DNA from: an uncultured Algibacter sp. | Lineage (GTDB): Bacteria > Bacteroidota > Bacteroidia > Flavobacteriales > Flavobacteriaceae | Assembly (NCBI RefSeq): GCF_947487605.1 | Contig: NZ_CANKXK010000007.1 | Location: 1-64,000 of the forward strand | Reading direction: 5' to 3' | Length of the DNA stretch: 64,000 nt | Shown: positions 42,367 to 51,531 of the stretch, piece by piece | Position numbering within the stretch: the first letter of the stretch is position 1 | Layout: every line of letters begins with the position of its first letter | The notes under the pieces: model-generated | The model's input: the letters and a program-made list of their open reading frames with translations, nothing else | Databases searched by the model: none | What the model was told of the DNA's origin: nothing | Position numbers and translations under genes: made by a program

Positions 42367-43203
42367 GTTTAGTATCCCTTTCCAACGTAAATTTCGTATA
42401 AACTTACCTTCGTCTTCAGAAACCAAGAATTTTATTTTTTCTCTTTTTGCTTTAAAGTAACCTGCCATATAATCTATAAAAAGGTGAAAGCTACCTTTTT
42501 TATAGGCTAATTTTAAAGCAGATAGTAAGGTGATAATAAAACCATAGCGCATTTTGTACATCGCTTCTCCTTGTAAATATTTAGAAGCTTTATTATAGCT
42601 TATCCCTGTTGGTTTTAAATGTTTTACATGAAGGGATTCATCGGTTAAAATATGCCATTTATAATATTTAACTAATAATTCATCTACGGTATCCCAACCC
42701 ATAGATGGTTTTAATTTTCCTATTTCGAGAAAACATGCTTTCCTATATGCTTTTAAAGCACCTCGAATATGATCTTTACGTGTTAAATTTTCTAATACCC
42801 AATCGCTATTCTTCTCAATATAGCAGAACCCAGATGCCATACCTAATTCTTTATCATTATTAAAATGAAAAGAAAGTTGTTCTAAATAATTATTAGGAAA
42901 AATTAAATCGGCATCATATTTACAAATTACATCATAATTATTATCCAATGAATCGTACCCTTTGTAAAAAGCATTGATGATTTTTGTACCTGGTAAATGT
43001 TGGTTAGATGATATATTGTTTATTAATGAAATCCAGCTGTACTTTTCAACATAGGCTTCTACAATGTCTTGTGTATTATCAGTCGAGTTATCATTAACAA
43101 CAACTACCCGCTTAGGTAAAAGTGTCTGATTTGTTAGCGAGTCTAACGTGAGTCCAATAGAACTCTCTTCGTTATGTGCAGGAATGATGATGTAAAAATC
43201 CAA
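42343..43203 (-). CDS. Glycosyltransferase family 2
   Basis: A 286-residue GT-A glycosyltransferase. The N-terminus YIIIPAHNEESSIGLTLDSL and VVVNDNSTDNTQDI are the nucleotide-sugar-binding segments. The DxD-like motif is KYDADLIFP near residue 93. The C-terminal ~80 residues are basic with one amphipathic stretch, so membrane association is possible. The last residues KKRLSKK and the stop lie inside the palindromic repeat element. It is probably co-transcribed with the methyltransferase upstream (24-nt gap) and may act in surface glycan synthesis. Confidence 0.9.
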   Translation of the reverse strand: MDFYIIIPAHNEESSIGLTLDSLTNQTLLPKRVVVVNDNSTDNTQDIVEAYVEKYSWISLINNISSNQHLPGTKIINAFYKGYDSLDNNYDVICKYDADLIFPNNYLEQLSFHFNNDKELGMASGFCYIEKNSDWVLENLTRKDHIRGALKAYRKACFLEIGKLKPSMGWDTVDELLVKYYKWHILTDESLHVKHLKPTGISYNKASKYLQGEAMYKMRYGFIITLLSALKLAYKKGSFHLFIDYMAGYFKAKREKIKFLVSEDEGKFIRNLRWKGILNKKRLSKK

Positions 43204-43227
43204 AGGGTTTAATATTAAAATATAAAG

Positions 43228-43749
43228 TTAAACTCTTTCAGCATAAATAATGTAATATCGAGGTGTAAACCATCTTAAAATTGGGCGAATACCAATTTTT
43301 TTAGTTGGGTTGGTCCATTTTTGTCTATCTATAATTTTCCATCCAGCTTTTTCCAATAACCAATCGAATTGCCAGTCTTCAAATTCATGATAATGACGAT
43401 CTAGCATATCTGTCTTACTCCTGTATGCCGATGAGAACCATAATTTTAGTGGAATACTAGCTACTAATTTATCCGCTTGAATAGATTTTAAAACCGTATA
43501 TGGAGATAATAGATGCTCAAATATTTCGAAAGCTGTTACAACTTCAGCCTTAGAATTTAATATTGTTGAGGTGTCTTCATCTAAATCTTCCCCATTTGTG
43601 TTTTCAACTTTATAACCATGATCTTGCATGATTTTACTGAACGGATTTACAATACCCAAATCTAAAATAGTTTGGGTATTTGAAATATGCTTTTCTAAAA
43701 ATTGAATGGTATGCTTAAAGCGTTTGTTAGGAAAGCTTTTTTCGTACAT
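43228..43749 (-). CDS. SAM-dependent methyltransferase-like protein
   Basis: A 173-residue small class I methyltransferase-like protein. TILDLGIVNPFSKIM fits motif I (the SAM loop, with glycine and acidic residues less canonical than usual), and VVTAFEIFEHLLSPY matches the post-motif region of type-11 methyltransferases. The target is unknown. It lies between a ketoacyl synthase III and a glycosyltransferase on the same strand, suggesting lipid or glycan modification. Confidence 0.75.
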   Translation of the reverse strand: MYEKSFPNKRFKHTIQFLEKHISNTQTILDLGIVNPFSKIMQDHGYKVENTNGEDLDEDTSTILNSKAEVVTAFEIFEHLLSPYTVLKSIQADKLVASIPLKLWFSSAYRSKTDMLDRHYHEFEDWQFDWLLEKAGWKIIDRQKWTNPTKKIGIRPILRWFTPRYYIIYAERV

Positions 43750-43823
43750 TAAATCATTCTGTTTTTTATTTCCGTAATCCAGACAGTTATTGGGACGGAA
43801 ATCTCAAATAATTAATAAATATG

Positions 43824-44882
43824 TTATTGCTTATAAACAATAGCATTAATATTCATCCCAGCTCCTACACTTGCAAAAATAATGATGTCGCCTTTACTTA
43901 TTTCTTGATTTTCCATAGAATTATTTAAAATCATATCATACAAAGTAGGTATTGTTGCAACACTAGAATTCCCTAGTTTACCAATAGACATAGGCATAAT
44001 ACCATTAGGCATTTCTTTGTCGTACAATTCATAAAAACGCTTTACAATAGCCTCATCCATTTTCTCATTTGCTTGATGGATTAATATTTTTTTAACTTCA
44101 GAAATATCAATTCCACTTTCGTCAAGGCAAGATTTCATTGCTAAAGGCACATTGGTAAGCGCAAACTCATAAATTTTACGGCCATACATTTTTATGTACC
44201 TACAACTATCATTTATTTCTTGATTGTTGGTTTCTCCAAAGTATATAAAATGAGCTTCATCTAATGCAAAAGTAGCTGAGTTGTGAGTAATTATACCGCC
44301 TTCGTCACTTGTAGATTCTAATACAGCAGCACCTGCGCCATCACTATAAATCATAGAGTCTCTGTCGTGCGGATCGATAACTCTAGAAAGTGTTTCGGCA
44401 CCAATTACGAGGCATTTTTTTGCAATTCCAGATTTTATAAATGCATTAGCTTGTATTAAGCCTTCAACCCAACCTGGGCATCCAAAAAGTAAATCGTAAC
44501 CTACACATTTTGGGTTTTTAATGCGCAAAAGGTGTTTTACTCTTGAGGCAATACTAGGCACCGTATCGCTTTGGTTACTATCATGCCTAACATCTCCATA
44601 ATTATGGGCAACAATTATATAATCTAAATCTTCGCGGTCTATTTTAGCGTTTTCAATTGCTTTTTCAGCAGCAAAAGAAGCAATGTCTGAGGTGTTTAAA
44701 TGATTCTTGGCATAACGCCTTTCGTCAATACCAGTAATAGCTTTAAACTTTTTTACAATAATTTCGTTAGGAGCATTTATACTAGAACCATCACTATTTA
44801 AAAATTCGTGATTGTAGAAGTCTTCATTTTTCTCAACATTAGCAGGAATATAACTTCCAGTCCCTGTTATTTTAATATTCAT
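43824..44882 (-). CDS. 3-oxoacyl-ACP synthase III family protein
   Basis: A 352-residue thiolase-fold condensing enzyme. The triad is Cys135 in LLFGCPGWVEG, His in LIHQANEKMDE, and Asn in GKLGNSSVATIP. The FabH/OleA-like group condenses an acyl-CoA with malonyl-ACP or another acyl-CoA. CPGW instead of the usual CxGF around the nucleophile suggests a specialised member rather than housekeeping FabH. It heads the minus-strand group with the methyltransferase and glycosyltransferase. Confidence 0.9.
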   Translation of the reverse strand: MNIKITGTGSYIPANVEKNEDFYNHEFLNSDGSSINAPNEIIVKKFKAITGIDERRYAKNHLNTSDIASFAAEKAIENAKIDREDLDYIIVAHNYGDVRHDSNQSDTVPSIASRVKHLLRIKNPKCVGYDLLFGCPGWVEGLIQANAFIKSGIAKKCLVIGAETLSRVIDPHDRDSMIYSDGAGAAVLESTSDEGGIITHNSATFALDEAHFIYFGETNNQEINDSCRYIKMYGRKIYEFALTNVPLAMKSCLDESGIDISEVKKILIHQANEKMDEAIVKRFYELYDKEMPNGIMPMSIGKLGNSSVATIPTLYDMILNNSMENQEISKGDIIIFASVGAGMNINAIVYKQ

Positions 44883-44984
44883 AAATCGAAAATTGCCATT
44901 AATTAATATAATACAAGCAATATAATTTCTTTTAATTTAAGGCTCAAGTAATTTGCGTTTAATTTACGATGTTCAAACCTTTAT

Positions 44985-47834
44985 TTATGCTTCTGCGTAA
45001 GCCTCTATAGGTGTACATGAGCAAATTAAATTTCTATCTCCATAAGCATCATCAACACGCCTTACACTTGGCCAAAATTTATTATCTCTAACGTAGTCTA
45101 ATGGAAATGCTGCTTCTTCACGGGAGTATGGGAAATACCATTCATCTGCAGTTATCATATTTAAAGTATGAGGTGCATTTTTTAAAACATTATTCAAATC
45201 ATCTTTAGATGTGTTGTCAATCTCTTTTTTAATTGAAATCATAGCATCACAGAAGCGATCTATTTCAGCTTTACTTTCACTTTCGGTAGGTTCAATCATC
45301 ATGGTTCCTGCTACAGGAAAAGAAACTGTAGGTGCATGAAAACCGTAATCCATTAAACGCTTAGCAATATCTGTAACTTCAATACCATGTGTTTTAAAAG
45401 GACGACAATCAATAATCATTTCGTGTGCTGCTCTGCCTTGTTCACCAGAATACAAGGTGTTAAAGCTGCCTTGTAAACGGTGCTTAATGTAATTGGCGTT
45501 CAAAATGGCAATTTTAGTAGATTCTGTTAATCCTTTTGCGCCAAGCATTTTTATATAGCCATAGGAAATTAAGCAGGCAAGTGCCGAACCAAAAGGAGCG
45601 GCCGAAATAGCTGAAATAGCTTTAGATCCACCAGTTTTCACTAATGGGTTTCCAGGTAAAAAAGGAACTAATTGTTTAGCAACACATATAGGGCCTACAC
45701 CTGGACCACCACCTCCATGAGGAATGGCAAATGTTTTGTGTAGATTTAAGTGGCAAACATCAGCCCCAATACTTCCAGGGTTCGTTAACCCCACTTGAGC
45801 ATTCATATTAGCTCCATCCATATAAACCTGACCACCATTGTCATGAATTATTTGTGTGATTTCTTTTATTGCCGATTCATAAACACCGTGGGTTGATGGA
45901 TAGGTCACCATTAATGCAGCAAGATTATCTTTATGTAATTCTGCTTTCTCTCTTAAATCATTAACGTCTATGTTGCCTTCTTCCGTGGATTTTGTAACTA
46001 CAACTTTCATGCCCGCCATAACAGCACTTGCAGGGTTAGTCCCATGAGCAGACGATGGAATTAGGCAAACATTTCTATGACCATCACCTCTAGATTCATG
46101 ATAGGCTTTAATAACCATAAGTCCAGCAAACTCACCTTGTGCACCAGAATTTGGTTGCAATGAAGTAGCGGCGAAACCAGTTATTTCTGTTAATTGATCT
46201 TCTAGTTCTTTTAAAACAGTTAAATAACCCTTTGCTTGTTTTAATGGTGCAAATGGATGAATATTCCCCCATTTAAACCAACTTAAGGGTAGCATTTCTG
46301 AAGCAGCATTTAGCTTCATAGTGCAAGAGCCTAAAGAGATCATAGAATGATTTAAGGCTAGATCTTTACGTTCTAAAGATTTTATATAACGCATTAATTC
46401 GGTTTCTGAATGGTAGGTGTTAAATACAGCATCTGTTAAAAAATCTGATTTTCTTTGAACGTTTTCCGAAATGTTATTTGCTTTTTCAATAGATGAAATA
46501 ACAATGGTTTCTTTATTGGCGGCTTCAGCGAAAATTAAAATCAAGTAATTAATATCGCGTAAAGTTGTTGTTTCATTTATAGAAATAGTTACAGTATCTG
46601 AATTTGGGTAAAATAGATTCACCTTTTTTTCAGATGCCACTTTTTTTATTTTTTTTGCCTTTGTTTTTATTTGTAGTGTATCAAAATAAGAAGTATTAAT
46701 TTGCTTATAACCTAATTTTTCTAAAGCTTGAGCTAAAGATGCTGCTTTGTTATGAACATCATTTGCTATAAACTTCAATCCATTAGAGCCATGATAAACT
46801 CCATACATACTCGCCATAACGGCTAATAAAACTTGTGCTGTACAAATGTTAGAGGTCGCTTTGGCACGTTTTATATGTTGCTCTCGTGTTTGTAATGCCA
46901 TACGTAGCGCTCTATTTCCATTAGCATCCTTTGTTACACCAATAATACGTCCTGGCAAATCACGTTTGTATGCTTCTTTAGTAGCAAAATATGCAGCATG
47001 TGGGCCACCATATCCCATTGGAATCCCAAATCGTTGAGTTGTGCCAACTACGACATCGGCTCCAAATTTACCCGGTGCTTCGAGTTTCACTAAACTTAAA
47101 ATATCGGCTGCAACTGCTACTTTAATTTGAGCTTCATTGGCTTTACTAATAAACGTTTTTATATCTGTTACTTGACCATCTTTTCCTGGATATTGTAATA
47201 TAGCTCCAAAGAATTCTGATGAGTAATTAAAATCATTTTCATTTCCAATAATTAATTCAATTCCTATTGGATTTGCTCTAGTCTCTAGAAGTGATAAAGT
47301 TTGAGGTAAAATGTTTTCTGAAACAAAAAATTTGTTAACACCTGCTTTTTTCTGGTCTCGTTCTCTAACAGCAAATAACAAACTCATAGCTTCTGCAGCA
47401 GCTGTGCTTTCATCTAGAAGAGATGCGTTAGCAATTTCCATTCCTGTTAAATTAATAACCATGGTTTGAAAATTTAATAAGGCTTCTAATCTTCCTTGTG
47501 CAATTTCAGCTTGATATGGCGTGTAAGCAGTATACCATCCTGGATTTTCTAGAATATTCCTTTGAATAACAGCTGGCAGAACCGTAGGGTGATAGCCTAA
47601 TCCAATATATGTTTTACGTGCTTTATTTGTTTTTGATAACTCATGAATATGTAATAGATACTCATGTTCTGTCATTGGTTCATCTAAATTTAAGTCATCC
47701 TTTAGACGAATATCATCGGGAATAGTTTCATATAAAAGCTGATCTAAAGAGTCTAAACCAAGGGTTTTTAACATTAGGTTTTGGTCTTCTTCTCTAGGAC
47801 CAATGTGACGCAATGCAAAGGCGTTTGTATTCAT
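44985..47834 (-). CDS. gcvP: Glycine dehydrogenase (decarboxylating), P-protein
   Basis: A 949-residue PLP enzyme of the glycine cleavage system that decarboxylates glycine and loads aminomethyl on the H-protein. It is the single-chain form, with an N-terminal inactive half (GLGYHPTVLPAVIQRNILENPGW region) and an active C-terminal half. The PLP lysine is in HLNLHKTFAIPHGGGGPG. The ATG at 47834 (NTNAFALRHIGPRE) gives the usual family length. An earlier in-frame ATG adds 13 residues that overlap the promoter. It is monocistronic. Confidence 0.96.
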   Translation of the reverse strand: MNTNAFALRHIGPREEDQNLMLKTLGLDSLDQLLYETIPDDIRLKDDLNLDEPMTEHEYLLHIHELSKTNKARKTYIGLGYHPTVLPAVIQRNILENPGWYTAYTPYQAEIAQGRLEALLNFQTMVINLTGMEIANASLLDESTAAAEAMSLLFAVRERDQKKAGVNKFFVSENILPQTLSLLETRANPIGIELIIGNENDFNYSSEFFGAILQYPGKDGQVTDIKTFISKANEAQIKVAVAADILSLVKLEAPGKFGADVVVGTTQRFGIPMGYGGPHAAYFATKEAYKRDLPGRIIGVTKDANGNRALRMALQTREQHIKRAKATSNICTAQVLLAVMASMYGVYHGSNGLKFIANDVHNKAASLAQALEKLGYKQINTSYFDTLQIKTKAKKIKKVASEKKVNLFYPNSDTVTISINETTTLRDINYLILIFAEAANKETIVISSIEKANNISENVQRKSDFLTDAVFNTYHSETELMRYIKSLERKDLALNHSMISLGSCTMKLNAASEMLPLSWFKWGNIHPFAPLKQAKGYLTVLKELEDQLTEITGFAATSLQPNSGAQGEFAGLMVIKAYHESRGDGHRNVCLIPSSAHGTNPASAVMAGMKVVVTKSTEEGNIDVNDLREKAELHKDNLAALMVTYPSTHGVYESAIKEITQIIHDNGGQVYMDGANMNAQVGLTNPGSIGADVCHLNLHKTFAIPHGGGGPGVGPICVAKQLVPFLPGNPLVKTGGSKAISAISAAPFGSALACLISYGYIKMLGAKGLTESTKIAILNANYIKHRLQGSFNTLYSGEQGRAAHEMIIDCRPFKTHGIEVTDIAKRLMDYGFHAPTVSFPVAGTMMIEPTESESKAEIDRFCDAMISIKKEIDNTSKDDLNNVLKNAPHTLNMITADEWYFPYSREEAAFPLDYVRDNKFWPSVRRVDDAYGDRNLICSCTPIEAYAEA

Positions 47835-47860
47835 TACAATAAAATTGATTAAATAATTCG

Positions 47861-47868
47861 CAAAAATA
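47861..47868 (-). promoter_or_regulatory. -7 element of gcvP
   Basis: CAAAAATA on the plus strand is TATTTTTG read towards gcvP, 27 nt before the ATG at 47834. This supports that start over the one at 47873. Confidence 0.5.
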
Positions 47869-47954
47869 CGCAATATTTAGTGCATTATTTTGCGTAAAAC
47901 GGAAAGTTTTTAACTATTCACGAACGTTATCAACACTAATAAAAAAGGGATAGT

Positions 47955-47962
47955 TACATTTG
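47955..47962 (+). promoter_or_regulatory. -7 element, possibly giving a leaderless mRNA
   Basis: TACATTTG matches TAnnTTTG only 4 nt before the ATG at 47967, so transcription should start at or very near the start codon. Confidence 0.5.
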
Positions 47963-47966
47963 CTAA

Positions 47967-48779
47967 ATGAAGTTAATAAAACAGCTTTTTAATTTTTATA
48001 TAAATAGTAGTATTCATGTAGCATTAGCAGTTTTTTCGTTAACATGGATTACCCTATTAGAATTAGGTTTAGAGTATAATGAACCTGTATTATATTTTGT
48101 TTTTTATGCTTCGATTACAGGCTATAATTTTGTGAAGTATTTTGGTATTGCAAAATTTCATCATAGACAGCTTGCAAATTGGTTAAAATGCATTCAATTA
48201 TTGTCAGTAATTTGTTTTTTATTAATGTGCTATTATGGCCTTCTATTAAAAGCAGAAACACTAGTTTGTATTGGTGTTTTTGCTGTTTTAACTCTTTTGT
48301 ATGCTATTCCTCTTTTGTCGAAACAAAGTTTACGACACATTGGGGGATTAAAAATTTATATAATTGGTTTAGTATGGGTTGGCGTAACTGTATTTATTCC
48401 AGTGATTAATGAAAGTTATGGTATAAGTACTGATGTTATGATTATAGGGTTACAACGCTTTATATTTGTTTTGGTTTTAATGTTACCGTTTGAAATTAGA
48501 GATTTGAAATATGATAGTTTAACTTTGGCTACCATCCCTCAGAAAATGGGGGTCAATCGTACAAGGTATCTGGGACTACTATTATTAATGCTATTTGTGC
48601 TGTTGGAATTTTTTAAAGATGAATTAACAGTGCAAAGAATTTTAATTTTAGTTTTTATGTCAGCAATAACAGGATTGTTCTTGTACTTTTCTAAAATTAA
48701 TCAAAGGAAATATTATAGTTCTTTTTGGGTAGAAGGATTGCCTATTTTGTGGCTTGTTTTATTGTTATTAATGCCTTAA
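47967..48779 (+). CDS. UbiA-like polytopic membrane protein
   Basis: A 270-residue membrane protein with about eight to nine hydrophobic segments. Around residues 176-195 it has FEIRDLKYD...TIPQKMG, the layout of the second Asp-rich motif of UbiA prenyltransferases (Asp179, Asp183). At the place of the first motif (NDxxDxxxD) it has GYNFVKYFG, with the aspartates missing. It may therefore not be an active prenyltransferase; its function is unknown. Its stop overlaps the end of the anti-sigma gene by 4 nt. Confidence 0.7.
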   Translation: MKLIKQLFNFYINSSIHVALAVFSLTWITLLELGLEYNEPVLYFVFYASITGYNFVKYFGIAKFHHRQLANWLKCIQLLSVICFLLMCYYGLLLKAETLVCIGVFAVLTLLYAIPLLSKQSLRHIGGLKIYIIGLVWVGVTVFIPVINESYGISTDVMIIGLQRFIFVLVLMLPFEIRDLKYDSLTLATIPQKMGVNRTRYLGLLLLMLFVLLEFFKDELTVQRILILVFMSAITGLFLYFSKINQRKYYSSFWVEGLPILWLVLLLLMP

Positions 48780-49039
48780 GCAGATTGCTCGTTGATGGCT
48801 TGGTCTAACTCTTTTTTCATGGATTCTTTACACTTTTTATCCAGACAGTCTACTTTAGATTCTTTAATTTTTTTGGTTAGTTTAGCGTTGTTAGTAGTGT
48901 ATTCTCTACACGCTCTACAATAAAGTAAATGTATATTTAGTTTTATTTTTTCCCATAAGGTAGCCTCCTTGTATTGTGTTTTATCACAAACATGATTAGC
49001 TTCGTCGCATGGTATTGTAATTTTTAGTTTACTACTCAT
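48776..49039 (-). CDS. Small zinc-binding anti-sigma-like protein
   Basis: An 87-residue soluble protein with HLLYCRACREY, an H-x3-C-x2-C motif as in zinc-binding anti-sigma (ZAS) domains, plus further Cys at about 11, 18, 69 and 74. It begins one base after the ECF sigma gene on the same strand. There is no transmembrane helix, so it would be a cytosolic anti-sigma factor. The assignment rests on the motif and the pairing. Confidence 0.75.
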   Translation of the reverse strand: MSSKLKITIPCDEANHVCDKTQYKEATLWEKIKLNIHLLYCRACREYTTNNAKLTKKIKESKVDCLDKKCKESMKKELDQAINEQSA

Positions 49040-49040
49040 T

Positions 49041-49595
49041 TTAAAACCAATTTTCTTTTAAACAACTTGCCATAGCAGTTCGCGCTCTATGAATAATTAC
49101 CCAAAGGTTAGACGCCGTAATATTTAATTCATTACAAATAACTTCGGTTTCATGACCTAAAATTGTTTTCATCTTAAAAACGTCTGCTTGTTTTTGTGGA
49201 AGCTTGCTTAAGCAGTTGTGAATAGCATCTGCTAGCTCACTATTTTGCAATTTATCCTCAGCATTTTTGTCGAATGGGTCTGCAACTCGTTCTTCTAACC
49301 AATCTCCTTCAGATTCTGAGTCTCCATTATAGGTTATTCTAACTTCTGCTTTTCCTTTTTTAGAATTTATTTTACGGTAATGGTCAATAATTTTTCGTTT
49401 TAAAATCGAAATAAGCCAAGTACGTTCACTAGCCTCACCTTTAAAGTTTTTCATCGATTTTAAACCTGCCAAAAAAGTGTCTTGAACTAAATCTTGAGCG
49501 ATTTCTCTATCACTAACTCTGGAAATAGTATAGTTGAATAGATAATCGGAATATAAATCAATCCATTTATTAGGATTTATTTCGTGTTTTGGCAT
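49041..49595 (-). CDS. ECF-type RNA polymerase sigma factor
   Basis: A 184-residue sigma-70-family ECF factor. Region 2 spans about 10-80 (SDREIAQDLVQDTFLAGLKS, ERTWLISILKRKIIDHYRK). Region 4 spans about 120-180 (CLSKLPQKQADVFKMKTILGHETEVICNELNITASNLWVIIHRAR). It is paired with the zinc-motif protein that follows, so it is probably held inactive by it. The regulon is not visible here; the genes upstream are on the same strand but have their own operator. Confidence 0.92.
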   Translation of the reverse strand: MPKHEINPNKWIDLYSDYLFNYTISRVSDREIAQDLVQDTFLAGLKSMKNFKGEASERTWLISILKRKIIDHYRKINSKKGKAEVRITYNGDSESEGDWLEERVADPFDKNAEDKLQNSELADAIHNCLSKLPQKQADVFKMKTILGHETEVICNELNITASNLWVIIHRARTAMASCLKENWF

Positions 49596-49619
49596 TTAAG
49601 GCAAATGTTTTTTGAAAAC

Positions 49620-49627
49620 CAAAAATA
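49620..49627 (-). promoter_or_regulatory. -7 element of the ECF sigma operon
   Basis: CAAAAATA on the plus strand reads TATTTTTG towards the sigma gene, 25 nt before its start. No upstream TTG partner was found. Confidence 0.45.
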
Positions 49628-49658
49628 AGGTAAAAAAATGAATTACTAATAATCGATT

Positions 49659-50054
49659 TTATTTGTAATAAATGTATAAAAATATAACAGTTATATATAT
49701 CCAAAGTAAGGTAAAAAAAATATGAGCAAAAGTTTCAAATCTTTTACCTTTCCATAATTTTGGTGAGTACACAAAAAGTTGAAAGATTAAACGTATCCCC
49801 CAGAATATTGCAAGACCTAAGCATAAGGTCTTACCAAGATGCGTTGTTGTAAGTTCTTTAAATGAAATGACACAAAGTAAACCCATTAAAGCAACAGTAA
49901 GTGCTATAAAAAATGTGTGTACTATAAACAGTTGTTTGTTTATTAAACTCATGAGTTCAAGGTCTGTTTTCCAACTAAAATATTTCGGAAAAGCGATATG
50001 AATTATGGCTAATGCAATGAGTAAATAACCAATTATTTGTAAATGAATAGTCAT
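49659..50054 (-). CDS. Small four-helix membrane protein, unknown function
   Basis: A 131-residue protein with four hydrophobic segments (about 5-20, 43-66, 75-95 and 108-130). No family is recognised. It starts 12 nt after the methyltransferase stop on the same strand and ends the operon that begins with the DoxX-like gene, so it probably shares the GbsR-type regulation. Confidence 0.8.
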   Translation of the reverse strand: MTIHLQIIGYLLIALAIIHIAFPKYFSWKTDLELMSLINKQLFIVHTFFIALTVALMGLLCVISFKELTTTHLGKTLCLGLAIFWGIRLIFQLFVYSPKLWKGKRFETFAHIFFTLLWIYITVIFLYIYYK

Positions 50055-50065
50055 AGTTTATTGGT

Positions 50066-50815
50066 TTAATTGAATTTGAAAATAGACATGAAAGGCGTGA
50101 ATTTAGTTTCAGTATATGAGTTAAACCCAGCACTTTTAAATGCGTTTATCCATGTTTTCTTTGAGAAAAAGTGTGTAAAACCAATTGAAAAAGCAAAAAA
50201 GTTAGGGATATCTCTTAAATGTTCAACTAAAATCACTTGTGCATTTGGTTTACAGATGCGTTTACACTCTTTTAAAAATGATATTTTTTCTTTGTTTGAC
50301 CTAATTTCATGAGCTGCAGACAAAAGAAAAACCATATCAACCGATTTATCTTTTAAAGAAATGGCACTAGTTGTCATTTGTTTGGTATCAGGATATAGTA
50401 AACTAACTTTTCTGGCTCTAACAATGGCAGCTTCTGTGTGCTTTTCAGGATTATAAAAGTCAAAAACCTGTAAGTTGGTATTTGGAAACTTACTCTTTAA
50501 AATAAAACTTGTTTCATCAAATCCTGCATTAATATTAACGATGTGTTTATTATTGGAATTTAAGATGTTCAAATCCTTTAACCATTTAAAGTTATAATAC
50601 CCCGAAAAATCATAAACATATGCAGATACAATCAAAGGCATAATTAAGCCATATAAAAAAGAAATGACTATTGTCCAAAACAATATAATATTCCAGTCAA
50701 TTAATAGCCTGCTCAATAAGAGCAATACAATCATACTTAATCCTATCACGTAAAAATGACGGTTAAAACTCAAGATATTTAATACGCCTTGAAATGGTTT
50801 TCTTTTTAGTTCCAT
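50066..50815 (-). CDS. Class I methyltransferase with N-terminal membrane helices
   Basis: A 249-residue protein. Two hydrophobic helices (about 22-40 and 43-67) precede a methyltransferase-like domain. HIVNINAGFDETS stands at the SAM motif I position, VDMVFLLSAAHEIRS at motif II/III, and LKECKRICKPNAQVILVEHLRD is typical of methyltransferases acting on small molecules. Motif I lacks the usual GxGxG, so SAM binding is uncertain. Its start overlaps the DUF2071 gene by 10 nt. Confidence 0.78.
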   Translation of the reverse strand: MELKRKPFQGVLNILSFNRHFYVIGLSMIVLLLLSRLLIDWNIILFWTIVISFLYGLIMPLIVSAYVYDFSGYYNFKWLKDLNILNSNNKHIVNINAGFDETSFILKSKFPNTNLQVFDFYNPEKHTEAAIVRARKVSLLYPDTKQMTTSAISLKDKSVDMVFLLSAAHEIRSNKEKISFLKECKRICKPNAQVILVEHLRDIPNFFAFSIGFTHFFSKKTWINAFKSAGFNSYTETKFTPFMSIFKFN

Positions 50816-51531
50816 AAGTCTATTCTACCTTTTTTCCAGTAATACGGAATGTTATTAATTTTAAAAGCATTTGCTAGAACCATGTGATTCAATTTTAATT
50901 CATTTAAAAACTCAATGTTGTAATGCTCAACATGTATTGGGTTTGGTTTCCAATTTCGCCTTACACCTTCAATAATTAAAACTTCTTTTGTGTCTTTATT
51001 GTAAGTAAATGTAAACGGTAATGGTCCTGCGTATCTCCTAGCTTCTTTCCAATTTGAAAATGGAGATTTACTAGGTAGGACAATAATGTCCTTTTTAGAA
51101 TTCAATTTAATTTTGAAATTTGATTTTATGGAACTCATCTCTTCTCCATCAATATTTATATCAGTTGATGTATAGTTGTAATGCGTAAATATGTTTCCAA
51201 TAAAAGCCATTCTTTTTTTATCTGTCTCCGACTTTAAAATGTATAAACCTCTTAAGCGTTTTCCAGTACTTGTCTTATAACGAACAAAAATGCGGTAGCC
51301 AATTAGGAAGAAGTCATTCCCTAAAAAAGAAGGAGCTCCTTTTGGTTTAAGGTTTTTAGTTTGAACCATAGCAACAGCAATAAAAGCCCACTTATTATTG
51401 AATGTATCTAGTTCTAAACATTCAGGAATTAAAGATTCTAGTTCTTCTTTTGGTACGGCAAAAGTTAAAACTGTTGAGTTTTCAAAAAATGCTTCTACCG
51501 CAAATGGATGATTTTTAAGAGTTGAAAGCAT
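50806..51531 (-). CDS. DUF2071 family protein
   Basis: A 241-residue soluble protein of the DUF2071 (YqjF-like, acetoacetate-decarboxylase-like fold) group: LTFAVPKEELESLIPECLELDTF, VGxx-type FFLIGYRIFVRY, and GLYILKSETDKK. Members have been linked to lipophilic small-molecule handling, but without a proven reaction. It overlaps the genes on both sides (17 nt with DoxX, 10 nt with the methyltransferase), a sign of tight coupling. Confidence 0.83.
   Translation of the reverse strand: MLSTLKNHPFAVEAFFENSTVLTFAVPKEELESLIPECLELDTFNNKWAFIAVAMVQTKNLKPKGAPSFLGNDFFLIGYRIFVRYKTSTGKRLRGLYILKSETDKKRMAFIGNIFTHYNYTSTDINIDGEEMSSIKSNFKIKLNSKKDIIVLPSKSPFSNWKEARRYAGPLPFTFTYNKDTKEVLIIEGVRRNWKPNPIHVEHYNIEFLNELKLNHMVLANAFKINNIPYYWKKGRIDLWN

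Noticed and set aside
47835-47873. Earlier in-frame start for gcvP adding 13 residues
   Set aside because: The extra codons overlap the TATTTTTG element, and the ATG at 47834 gives the standard P-protein N-terminus.
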